7,084 nt of DNA, from assembly GCA_027295245.1 (NCBI GenBank), contig JAPULF010000046.1, positions 1 through 7,084 of the forward strand, given 5' to 3'. This DNA comes from Planctomycetota bacterium. Its GTDB lineage: Bacteria > Planctomycetota > Phycisphaerae > UBA1845 > UTPLA1. Below the pieces are notes generated by a model that was given only the letters and a program-made list of their open reading frames with translations, searched no databases and was not told the origin of the DNA. Below are positions 1 through 6,799 of this stretch, piece by piece (position 1 is the first letter of the stretch; each line of letters starts with the position of its first letter). Made by a program: the position numbers and the translations under genes.

Positions 1-357
1 ACAACTCGAATCCGAATGCCTGTCCCGGCGACGATGAATTCCGAGCCGCGGAGTTTACCCCGCGCCCCGGCTGCCACGGGCGGCTCGCCTGCCGGTCGAG
101 GCCCCTGTGGCCCGTCCGACTCACAACCTCCGGCCACTCCGCAAGCGTGCAACTCGTTGCGCCCCAAACCCCGTTTGCAAACCCCAATCGCAGAAGTTGC
201 ACCTTCTTGCACCCCAAACCGAAGCAACACAGGGATCCCCCGACTCGCCCACTCGCCAAGCCGCGAATCCAGCCCGGCCGCGGCGCCAATCAGACAATTC
301 GGACCGACGGTCAACGTCAAAGGGTCGGAAATGGGTCGCAGCCCGACACCGAGATCG
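1..357. other. Non-coding region downstream of the pump gene, no recognisable gene
   Basis: I recognise no gene here. Several frames on both strands are open because the DNA is GC-rich, but none gives a recognisable protein, and none has a start with a convincing ribosome binding site. The region holds an imperfect direct repeat (148-170 and 198-220) and a perfect 10-bp palindrome GTTTGCAAAC (173-182). It also holds an 11-bp odd palindrome GACCGACGGTC (302-312), about 45 bp past the pump stop codon. No hairpin followed by a T-run was found on the minus strand, so the operon's terminator is not identified. It could be Rho-dependent or lie beyond the window. Confidence 0.5.
148..220. repeat. 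Imperfect 23-bp direct repeat, 50-bp period, in a C-rich tract
   Basis: Two copies, at 148-170 and 198-220, match at 19 of 23 positions and start exactly 50 bp apart. Both end in CCCCAAACC preceded by TTGC. A shorter related stretch, TTGCAAACCCCAA, lies between them at 175-187 and includes the palindrome GTTTGCAAAC. The first copy contains a small inverted repeat, GCAAC-TC-GTTGC (149-160). A second hairpin, AGAAG-N6-CTTCT (192-207), overlaps the start of the second copy. On the minus strand, the strand transcribed with the operon, the tract shows several GGGG runs (GGGGTTTGGGG). Function is unknown. Confidence 0.55.
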
Positions 358-3300
358 TCATTGAATCTCGCCCGCCGGACGGACACGCACGAACACGGCA
401 TACAACGCCGGAAGCACCAGCAGCGTCAACAGCGCATCCGACACCACCCCGCCGACCACCACCGTCGCCAACGGGCGTTGCACCTCGGCGCCGACACCGG
501 TATTCAGCGCCATCGGCACGAAGCCCAGGCTGGCAACCAAGGCGGTCATCAGGACGGGACGAAGGCGGATGAGCGCCGCTCGCTCGATCGCCTCGTTCAG
601 ACCGGTGCCCGAGTCGATCAATTGCCGAATCGTCGAAACGACCAGCAGCCCGTTCAGCATCGACACGCCCGACACGGCCACGAACCCGACGCCCGCCGAG
701 ATGGTGAACGGCATATCGCGCAGCCACAGCGCCAGGATGCCGCCGACCGTCGCAAACGGGGCCCCCGTGAAGATGATCAGCGCGTCGCGAATAGAGTTCG
801 TGCTGACGTACAGCAGAAACAAGATCAAACCGAGCGCCAGCGGAACGACGATCATGAGTCGATTCTCGGCCCGCTCGAGATGCTCGAACTGGCCGCCGTA
901 CTCGGCATGGTAGCCGGGTGGCAACTCCAACTCGGCATCGATTCGTTCCCGCACTTCATCGACGAACCCGCCCACGTCCCGGCCGCGGACGTTGCACTGC
1001 ACCAGGATGCGGCGCTTCTGCCATTCGCGCGTGATGGTGGACGGACCCTCGACCTGGCGGATACGGGCCAGGCGCTCCAGCGGAATGCGCTCGCCGCCGG
1101 CGCTGGGGATCAGAATGCGGCTCACGGCCGAGACATCGCGCCGATAGCGCTCGTCGAGCCGCACGACGAGATCGAACCGCCGCTGCTCTTCCCGAACTTC
1201 CCCTATTCGTATGCCACCGATGGCCTCGACGACTTCCAGCACATGGCGGGCGGGAACGCCGTACCGGGCGATGGCGTCTTGATCGACCGCGATCTCGAGG
1301 ACCGGCTGCCCGGTGATTTGCTCCGCGTAGACATCCGTCGCACCGCGGACCGACTCGATAATCGCCTGAACCTCGGCGGCCTTTTGCTTCAACGTCTCCA
1401 GGTCGTCGCCGAAGATCTTGACGCCGAGATCGGTGCGAATTCCGGCGATCATCTCGTTGATTCGCATTTCGATGGGCTGCGTGAAGATCAATCGCATGCC
1501 GGGCAGCCCGGACAACGCCGCCTCCATGCGCTCGACCAATTCGGACTGCGTGGCGGCCTTGGTCCACTCGTCGCGCGGATGCAGCGTGATGAAAATATCG
1601 GTCAGTTCTATGCCCATGGGGTCGGTGGCGACTTGTCCGGTCCCGGTGCGGGACCAGACATCTCGGATCTCGTCGGGAAACTCTTCGAGCAGGAGCTTTT
1701 CCATCTGGGTGCTGTAGCGGATCGATTCCTCGAGCGAGACGCCGGCCAGCCGAACGGCGTTGATCGCGATGCTCATCTCCGAGAGCCGCGGGATGAACTC
1801 CGCTCCCAGTCGCGTCGCCAGGGCCGCGCCGCCCCCCAACATCACGATCGCAATGATTATCACGACATGCCGGAAATCGACCGCGAATCGAACCACCGGC
1901 CGATACACACGCTTGGCGGCCCGCACCAGGAAATTGTCGCGGTCCTTGATCTTCTTCGGCAGAAACAGGCTCGCCAGCACCGGCATCAGTGTCAGCGAGA
2001 GGACCAGCGAGCCGGCCAGGGCAAAGATGATCGTGAGGGCCATGGGCTTGAAGAGTTTGCCCTCGACTCCTTCGAGCGTCAGGATTGGCAAATAGACAAT
2101 CATAATAATAAGTTCGCCGAACATGGTCGGCTTGCGGACTTCGATCGAGGCATCGCGGACGGTCTCCAGCAGCGACCGCTTGCCGCCGCCCTCGGCGACG
2201 CGGCGCACGCTGTTTTCCACGAGCACCACCGAACTGTCGACGATCAATCCGAAGTCGATGGCCCCGAGGCTCATCAGGCTTCCGGCGATGCCGAACCGCA
2301 CCATGGCATTGAAGGCGAACAGCATCGAGAGCGGGATCGCCAGTGCGACGATGAGTCCGGCCCGAAGGTTGCCGAGAAAAATGAAGAGCACCGCGACCAC
2401 CAGCAACGCCCCCTCGAAGAGATTCTTCTTCACGGTGTAGATGACCTTATCCACCAGGTCGGTTCGTTCGTACACCGAGCGCATCTCGACGCCGGCGGGA
2501 AGGGTCTTGCGAATCTCCTGCGTTCGTTCGCGCAGCCGTCGCGTGACCTCGTGGCTGTTCTCCCCCATGAGCATGAAGCCGAGTCCGAGTACAACTTCGC
2601 CCTGGCCGTTCGCGGTGACGGCCCCGCGCCGAAGCTCATGGGCCACTTCGACGGTAGACACGTCGCGAACCCGTATCGGCACGCCGTCGCGGGCCGTGAT
2701 GACGATGTTGCCGATCTGTTCGACGTTGGTCGTAAGGCTGACCCCCCGGACCAGGTGCTGCTCGCCTGCCTGCACGACGTAGCCGCCCCCGACGCTGGCA
2801 TTGTTCTTGCGCAGGGCCTCGAACAGGTGGTCCATCGTCAGGTCGTATTTCATGAGCCGGGTCGGATCGGCCAGCACGTGGTATTGCTTTCGCTTGCCGC
2901 CCCAGGTGTTGACCTCGGCGACGCCGGCCTCGGAACGAAGCTTGGGTTTGATCTCCCAGTCGTGGATCGTGGTCAGGTCGCGGAGGCTTTTACCCTTGGA
3001 GGTGACGATGTAGTGATACACTTCGCCGAGTCCGGTCGCGACCGGCCCGAGTTGCGGCTGCGTGATCCCCTGCGGGAGTTTGACCCCGCGCAGCCGCTCA
3101 CCGACGACCTGCCGGGCGAAGTAAATGTCCGTGCCGTCTTCGAAGATCGGCGTGACCTGCGAGAATCCGAACTTGGAGATCGAGCGGACTTCCTTCAGGC
3201 CGGGCAGACCGCTGATGACCTGCTCGACCGGAAAGGTAATCTGTTGCTCGATCTCCAGCGGCGACAGCGACGGCGCCACCGTGTTGATCTGGACCTGTAC

Positions 3301-3432
3301 CGGGGTCGTGTCGGGGAACGCGTCGATCGGAAGATTCAGCAGCGCGTGAACGCCGGTGCCGATCAGGAGCAGTGTAAACACCACAACGGTCAGGCGGTTG
3401 TTAAGACAGACTGTGATAATACGATTCAACAT
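358..3432 (-). CDS. czcA: CzcA-type heavy-metal efflux RND pump (inner-membrane proton/metal antiporter)
   Basis: This 1024-residue protein is the energised inner-membrane subunit of an HME-RND pump. It forms trimers that exchange protons for metal ions and hand the metal to the adaptor and outer-membrane channel. TM1 lies at about 12-30, followed by a large periplasmic loop. TM2-TM6 cover about 338-490 and TM7 about 520-540, then a second periplasmic loop, and TM8-TM12 run from about 858 to 1012. TM4 carries DFGLIVDSSVVLVEN, with D393, D399 and E406 matching the Asp/Asp/Glu proton-relay residues of CzcA. E660 in RINEMIAGI lies where I align one Cu(I)-binding Met of E. coli CusA, which argues for divalent cations. 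The N-terminus (MLNRIITVCLNNR) is typical of the family, so the ATG at 3432 is well supported although its Shine-Dalgarno is weak. Length is normal to slightly short, and no frameshift is seen. The exact metal cannot be read from sequence. Confidence 0.96.
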   Translation of the reverse strand: MLNRIITVCLNNRLTVVVFTLLLIGTGVHALLNLPIDAFPDTTPVQVQINTVAPSLSPLEIEQQITFPVEQVISGLPGLKEVRSISKFGFSQVTPIFEDGTDIYFARQVVGERLRGVKLPQGITQPQLGPVATGLGEVYHYIVTSKGKSLRDLTTIHDWEIKPKLRSEAGVAEVNTWGGKRKQYHVLADPTRLMKYDLTMDHLFEALRKNNASVGGGYVVQAGEQHLVRGVSLTTNVEQIGNIVITARDGVPIRVRDVSTVEVAHELRRGAVTANGQGEVVLGLGFMLMGENSHEVTRRLRERTQEIRKTLPAGVEMRSVYERTDLVDKVIYTVKKNLFEGALLVVAVLFIFLGNLRAGLIVALAIPLSMLFAFNAMVRFGIAGSLMSLGAIDFGLIVDSSVVLVENSVRRVAEGGGKRSLLETVRDASIEVRKPTMFGELIIMIVYLPILTLEGVEGKLFKPMALTIIFALAGSLVLSLTLMPVLASLFLPKKIKDRDNFLVRAAKRVYRPVVRFAVDFRHVVIIIAIVMLGGGAALATRLGAEFIPRLSEMSIAINAVRLAGVSLEESIRYSTQMEKLLLEEFPDEIRDVWSRTGTGQVATDPMGIELTDIFITLHPRDEWTKAATQSELVERMEAALSGLPGMRLIFTQPIEMRINEMIAGIRTDLGVKIFGDDLETLKQKAAEVQAIIESVRGATDVYAEQITGQPVLEIAVDQDAIARYGVPARHVLEVVEAIGGIRIGEVREEQRRFDLVVRLDERYRRDVSAVSRILIPSAGGERIPLERLARIRQVEGPSTITREWQKRRILVQCNVRGRDVGGFVDEVRERIDAELELPPGYHAEYGGQFEHLERAENRLMIVVPLALGLILFLLYVSTNSIRDALIIFTGAPFATVGGILALWLRDMPFTISAGVGFVAVSGVSMLNGLLVVSTIRQLIDSGTGLNEAIERAALIRLRPVLMTALVASLGFVPMALNTGVGAEVQRPLATVVVGGVVSDALLTLLVLPALYAVFVRVRPAGEIQ

Positions 3433-3477
3433 GACGCTGTCGCGTATGCGCTCCGATCGAGTTCCTTTTCTTGCGCG
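3433..3477 (-). other. 45-bp adaptor-pump intergenic gap with weak ribosome binding signal
   Basis: The gap between the adaptor stop (TAG, 3478-3480) and the pump ATG is 45 bp and has no inverted repeat or promoter that I can see, so the two genes are probably co-transcribed. On the minus strand AAGGAA lies about 28 nt and GGAG about 18 nt before the ATG. Both are too far for an ordinary Shine-Dalgarno. No in-frame ATG, GTG or TTG lies upstream within the gap to give a better-placed start. The pump may rely on re-initiation or on a leader without Shine-Dalgarno. Confidence 0.5.
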
Positions 3478-5292
3478 CTACTTCTTTCCCTGGCCGACTT
3501 CGCAGCAGCCCTGCCCGATGCTGCCCTTGAGAATCTCGGTCTTCAGCAGAAAACTTCCCTGAGTAACGACTTCGTCGCCCGGATTGACGCCCTCCAGGAC
3601 CTCGTAATAGTCGTCCGTCGAATAGCCGAGCCGGACCTTCCGCGGAAGGAACAATTGATCGCTCTTTCTGACAAACACGACGTTGCAGCAACCTTCCCAC
3701 TGCACCGCGGACTTGGGGACCACGACCATCAGTTCGGAATCGCGGATCGTCACGACCGCCCGTCCGAACATATTGGCCCGCAACAGGCCGTTCGGGTTGT
3801 CGAGTTCGGCACGGGCCTTGAGTGTCCGCGTCGTGTGGTCTACGCGGGCGCTGATCCACGTGATGGGGCCCGCGAAGCGTTCGCCCGCAAGACCCGCAAC
3901 GTCAAACAGAATCGGCTGGCCGACGCGGACCTTGAACAGGTCGGCGTCGTACACGTCCAACATGGCCCACATCGTCGACGTGTCGGCGATTGTGAACAGC
4001 GGTTGGTAGGCATTGATCGCTTCGCCCATGACGGCCAGACGGTCGATGACGATGCCCGCGAACGGGGCTGTCACCGGCAGCAGGGAGTGCGTGCCGCCGG
4101 GCTCTTCCGGTGCCTCGATCTGCGCGTCGGTCAGGCCGAGGCTGCGCAGAGCCTGCCGGGCCTTGGCCGTCGCGACCCGGTCGGCCTCCAGTTTGGCTTC
4201 GGCCTCCATGTCGTCCTGCTCGGTGGCAATGCCCTGTTCCACCAGCCCGTGGATTCGTTCGTGATTTGTGTGTGCCCATTCAAGTAGTGCCCGCGTTTGC
4301 AGCAACTCGGCCCAGGCGGCGGACAGCTCGGAGGAATCGACCACCGCCATCACCTCGCCGGTCTCCACGCGGTCGCCGAGGTCCTTGTTGACGGTATGAA
4401 CGACGCCGGCGACGCGCGACGAAATACGGGCGTAGTGATTCCCGTCGAATGCGATTTCGGCGTTGCACTCCAGCGTTGCCGTGACCTGTCGCCTTTCGAC
4501 TAACGTGTACTTGAGGCCGGCCTTTTTGGCGATTTCACTCGTTGCGAAACGCACCTGCAGGCTGTTTGTGCTGCAACGCACGCTCGGCGACCGCTGGTCC
4601 CGCGGAAGATCGCCGACCAGCGCGACACCCCCGGAATCGCCGGCATCCGCCCCGGCGTACTCCGGATCGAGCTTCGCCCATCGGGCCTCGACGCCGGGAT
4701 TGCAAACCGTGCATTGCGTCTCAGGCAGGCCGTGCCCTTCGCACCAATCTCCGGCCTCCTTGAACCTCGGAATCAGCGCGGCGTTGCAACGCGTGCAAAC
4801 CGATTCAGGAACGCCATGCCCCCGGCACCAGCCCTGTTCCAGGGTCGGCTCGACGGGACTGGTCGCCGGACCCAACTTCGACGCATCTCGACCGGCGGAG
4901 TTGTCGGTATATGCCGGGTCGATCTTCAACCATCGGCTTGCGACGTCCGGATTGCAGACCAGACACTGCGTCTCAGGCAGACCGTGCTCCGCGCACCAGT
5001 CGTCGACTTCCTTGAACAGCGCGATCAGCGTGCTGTTGCAGCGCGTACACACACATTCGGGAACGCCGTGTCCACCGCACCAGCCCGCTTCCTCGATCAG
5101 TTCCGGATGGCAGAATGGACAAATCGAACCGGGGATTCCGTGCCCGGCGCACAAACTCCCGGCATCCGCGCTCCGCTGCCTGGATTGTCCTTGGCCGTCC
5201 GGCGAAGACTGGCCATCGCATCCAAGATGGACCAACGCTCCGGTCGCAGTCATCAAAACGACCAACATAATTGAACCCGCGCGACTATTCAT
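3478..5292 (-). CDS. CzcB/CusB-like periplasmic adaptor with a five-module Cys/His-rich N-terminal array
   Basis: This 604-residue membrane-fusion protein links the RND pump to the outer-membrane channel. Residues 1-24 look like a signal sequence ending at C25 (HLGC, an imperfect lipobox with His at -3). Asp at +2 would favour inner-membrane retention if C25 is lipidated. Residues 48-197 hold five C-x2-H-G-x-P-x3-C-x2-C modules. The standard core follows: lipoyl half-motif about 288-320 (SSRVAGVV, DLGDRVETGE), helical hairpin 322-392, second lipoyl half 405-440 (VTAPFAGIVIDR), beta-barrel 441-520, and membrane-proximal domain 521-592. Cys pairs lie at 535-536 and 596-597. At 604 residues it is longer than usual because of the array. 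I chose the ATG at 5292 because AAAGGAGG sits 6 nt before it. The frame stays open to 5352, but that extension would put a charged stretch ahead of the signal sequence. It overlaps the outer-membrane gene by 8 bp. Family assignment is firm; metal binding by the array is inference. Confidence 0.93.
   Translation of the reverse strand: MNSRAGSIMLVVLMTATGALVHLGCDGQSSPDGQGQSRQRSADAGSLCAGHGIPGSICPFCHPELIEEAGWCGGHGVPECVCTRCNSTLIALFKEVDDWCAEHGLPETQCLVCNPDVASRWLKIDPAYTDNSAGRDASKLGPATSPVEPTLEQGWCRGHGVPESVCTRCNAALIPRFKEAGDWCEGHGLPETQCTVCNPGVEARWAKLDPEYAGADAGDSGGVALVGDLPRDQRSPSVRCSTNSLQVRFATSEIAKKAGLKYTLVERRQVTATLECNAEIAFDGNHYARISSRVAGVVHTVNKDLGDRVETGEVMAVVDSSELSAAWAELLQTRALLEWAHTNHERIHGLVEQGIATEQDDMEAEAKLEADRVATAKARQALRSLGLTDAQIEAPEEPGGTHSLLPVTAPFAGIVIDRLAVMGEAINAYQPLFTIADTSTMWAMLDVYDADLFKVRVGQPILFDVAGLAGERFAGPITWISARVDHTTRTLKARAELDNPNGLLRANMFGRAVVTIRDSELMVVVPKSAVQWEGCCNVVFVRKSDQLFLPRKVRLGYSTDDYYEVLEGVNPGDEVVTQGSFLLKTEILKGSIGQGCCEVGQGKK
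4657..5085 (-). repeat. Tandem intragenic duplication, two 177-bp copies at 252-bp period
   Basis: Copies at 5085-4909 and 4833-4657 each encode 59 residues, from Gly-Trp-Cys to Asp-Pro-x-Tyr, covering adaptor modules 2-3 and 4-5. They align without gaps, 42 of 59 residues are identical by hand count, and every Cys and His ligand is kept. The DNA copies also align without gaps and share an exact block, tgcgtctcaggcag on the plus strand. A 25-residue polar linker separates them. The simplest reading is duplication of a two-module unit, old enough for many substitutions but recent enough that the DNA is still similar. Confidence 0.85.
4702..5151 (-). other. Array of five CxxHGxPxxxCxxC putative metal-binding modules in the adaptor
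   Basis: Counting from the ATG at 5292, the Cys/His/Cys/Cys sets are C48-H51-C58-C61, C72-H75-C82-C85, C100-H103-C110-C113, C156-H159-C166-C169 and C184-H187-C194-C197. Spacing is always C-x2-H-x6-C-x2-C, with an invariant Gly after the His and Pro two residues later. Modules 2-5 have Trp just before the first Cys and Glu after the Pro. Module 1 is divergent (CAGHGIPGSICPFCHP): it has no Trp, Gly replaces Glu, and HP follows the last Cys instead of N or NP. Modules 3 and 5 end in NP, while 2 and 4 end in CTRCN. One Cys3His set per module suits a tetrahedral Zn or Cd site, or a thiolate site for softer metals. This is not the HMBD/YHS-like N-terminal domain seen on some CusB proteins. Confidence 0.85.
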
Positions 5293-6799
5293 CTTCATCC
5301 TCCTTTCGGAGATTAACTTCTTCAGTAAGATCCCGCGTACCCGCGGTCGCATTGAGGATCTCCACCATCGGCCGACCGGCCACCTTTTCCAATTCGGTGA
5401 GTGTGACTGCCGCGTCGCGCCGGGCCTCCACGTATCGGGCCCGGGAGTCGATCAGCGATCGTTGGGCGTCCAGAACCAGAACGAGATTCACCCGTCCGGC
5501 GCGGAAGGCCTCGCGCACAAGATCGAGATTGGATTGCCGAAGCGGCAACAACTCTTTCTGGAAGAACCGCGCTACGTCCGCCGCGATTCGACCCTTTTCA
5601 TACGCGAGATACGCATCCTGAAACACCGTTCGGACCAGTGCCTCGTACTGTTTGATCGCCCGGCGATGGGCGTACTGGGCCTTCGCGATCTGCGCCCGGT
5701 TCTGGTCGAAGATCGGCAACTCCAGACTCAGGCTCGGGCCGATGATAAAGTCGGTGTTCTTGTCCTTGTCCGGCACGGCATTGGGGCGAGCCAGACTCCC
5801 GGATTGCAACGAGTTGTGAACGATTTCCGAGGGAATGTCGCGTCCCTTGGACCGGCTTCGTTCGGCGCGTTCGAGGGCGACGCCCACCTGGACCGATCGA
5901 AAAACGCGAGACAGCTCCATCTTGTGTTTCGCCCGTGCGGCGTAGACGGCCGACTGTGCGGATCGAATGTCGAGCCGGTGCTCCATGGCCAGGGCCACGA
6001 GCCGGTCGCGATCCACCGTCCAGTCCAGGGCATCAGGAAGATCGTCGACCATTTCCAGCGCCGCGAACGGCGTTGCAAGTCCCATCAGCACCGCCAAGTC
6101 CCGCCGGGACTCGAACGCCCTCGTTTCCGCCGCCCGGAGTGTGAGCCGGACTTCAAGCACCTCCGCACGCGACAGGTTGACCTCCATCTTGCTGCCGGCC
6201 CCGGCCCGACGACGCGTCAATGTCATGTCCGCCAGTTGCTCGGCGATTCGAAGGTTTTCACGGGCGATGCCCTCCAAACGATCGGCGGCCACCGAACGAA
6301 AATAGGTCGCTCGGGCCTCCACCGCCGCCGAGCCGAGGCGACGGGCGACGTCGAGGATCTTCGCATCCAGCCGGCGTTCTGCGGCCCGCGTGCGCGCCGG
6401 TATTTGCCACAGTTCCGCGATGTTTTGTGTCAGGCCGGCTTCAAAGTTCGCAAGACCCCCGCCGGACGGAAGGCGCAGCGACAGGCCGATCGTCGGATTG
6501 GACAACAGGCCGGCTTGTACAACGTCGGCCCGGGCCATTCCGATTTCGAAGAATGCCGCCTGCAACGTCGGATTGTTAAGCAGGCAGATCCGAACGGCGT
6601 CATCGGTCGTCACGCCGCCGTCGAGTAATTCGTCTACTCGTCGGGCCACCAATTCATCGTCGTCCGGCAGGTACACCTCCCGCCGTCCCACCGATTCGGC
6701 CAGAAGATCCTGCACGCGCTTGTAGTCCGACCGCGGATCGACAACCGCGCAGCCCGAGAGGGCCAGCGCCAGTAATACTGTTGGTATCTGCTTCAACAT
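5285..6799 (-). CDS. TolC/CzcC-family outer-membrane efflux lipoprotein
   Basis: This 504-residue protein forms the outer-membrane channel and periplasmic tunnel of the tripartite pump. The N-terminus MLKQIPTVLLALALSGC has a clean lipobox (LSGC), with C17 as the lipidated residue and Ala at +2, which suits outer-membrane sorting. Two outer-membrane-factor repeats are visible. The first starts near 74 (NNPTLQAA) with beta-strands around 103-128. The second includes GPSLSLELPIFDQNRAQ at 354-370 and a long helix ending in AFRAGRVNLVLVLDAQRSL at 431-449, close to the family consensus. A polar insert at about 309-352 enlarges the loop between the second pair of strands. The frame extends 8 codons further to a GTG at 6823. 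I prefer the ATG at 6799 because it gives a compact lipoprotein signal, but neither start has a clear Shine-Dalgarno. It is first in the operon and overlaps the adaptor by 8 bp. Confidence 0.92.
   Translation of the reverse strand: MLKQIPTVLLALALSGCAVVDPRSDYKRVQDLLAESVGRREVYLPDDDELVARRVDELLDGGVTTDDAVRICLLNNPTLQAAFFEIGMARADVVQAGLLSNPTIGLSLRLPSGGGLANFEAGLTQNIAELWQIPARTRAAERRLDAKILDVARRLGSAAVEARATYFRSVAADRLEGIARENLRIAEQLADMTLTRRRAGAGSKMEVNLSRAEVLEVRLTLRAAETRAFESRRDLAVLMGLATPFAALEMVDDLPDALDWTVDRDRLVALAMEHRLDIRSAQSAVYAARAKHKMELSRVFRSVQVGVALERAERSRSKGRDIPSEIVHNSLQSGSLARPNAVPDKDKNTDFIIGPSLSLELPIFDQNRAQIAKAQYAHRRAIKQYEALVRTVFQDAYLAYEKGRIAADVARFFQKELLPLRQSNLDLVREAFRAGRVNLVLVLDAQRSLIDSRARYVEARRDAAVTLTELEKVAGRPMVEILNATAGTRDLTEEVNLRKEDEDE
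5299..5306 (-). promoter_or_regulatory. Strong Shine-Dalgarno (AAAGGAGG) deciding the adaptor start
   Basis: The minus strand reads AAAGGAGG-ATGAAG-ATG. The first ATG (5298) touches the Shine-Dalgarno and is too close to be used. The second (5292) is 6 nt away, which is ideal. The site lies within the last codons of the outer-membrane gene and encodes part of its acidic tail (KEDEDE). The stop of that gene (TAG, 5287-5285) comes 8 bp into the new frame (ATGAATAG), a layout typical of translational coupling. Confidence 0.85.

Noticed and set aside
302..312. GACCGACGGTC palindrome as an operon terminator
   Set aside because: A one-base centre cannot form a stable loop, and no T-run follows on the minus strand.
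956..1567. Minus-strand 203-codon frame and similar ones within the pump gene
   Set aside because: These are out-of-frame shadows of the pump, with low-complexity Arg/Gly/His-rich translations.
16..4287. Plus-strand open frame of 1423 codons antisense to the pump and adaptor genes
   Set aside because: Its codons are exactly in register with the antisense of both real genes, so it stays open simply because those genes avoid TTA, CTA and TCA codons. It ends at an adaptor CTA Leu codon. The product is rich in Arg, His, Gln, Asp and Gly and resembles no protein family.
5293..5352. Upstream start for the adaptor, giving 20 extra residues
   Set aside because: It would lie deep within the outer-membrane gene and put a charged, non-signal stretch ahead of the export signal. 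The ATG at 5292 has a near-perfect Shine-Dalgarno.
4463..6628. Plus-strand open frame of 721 codons antisense to the outer-membrane gene and part of the adaptor
   Set aside because: It is in codon register with the antisense of the outer-membrane gene and is explained by the same codon avoidance. The sense strand matches known families over its whole length.
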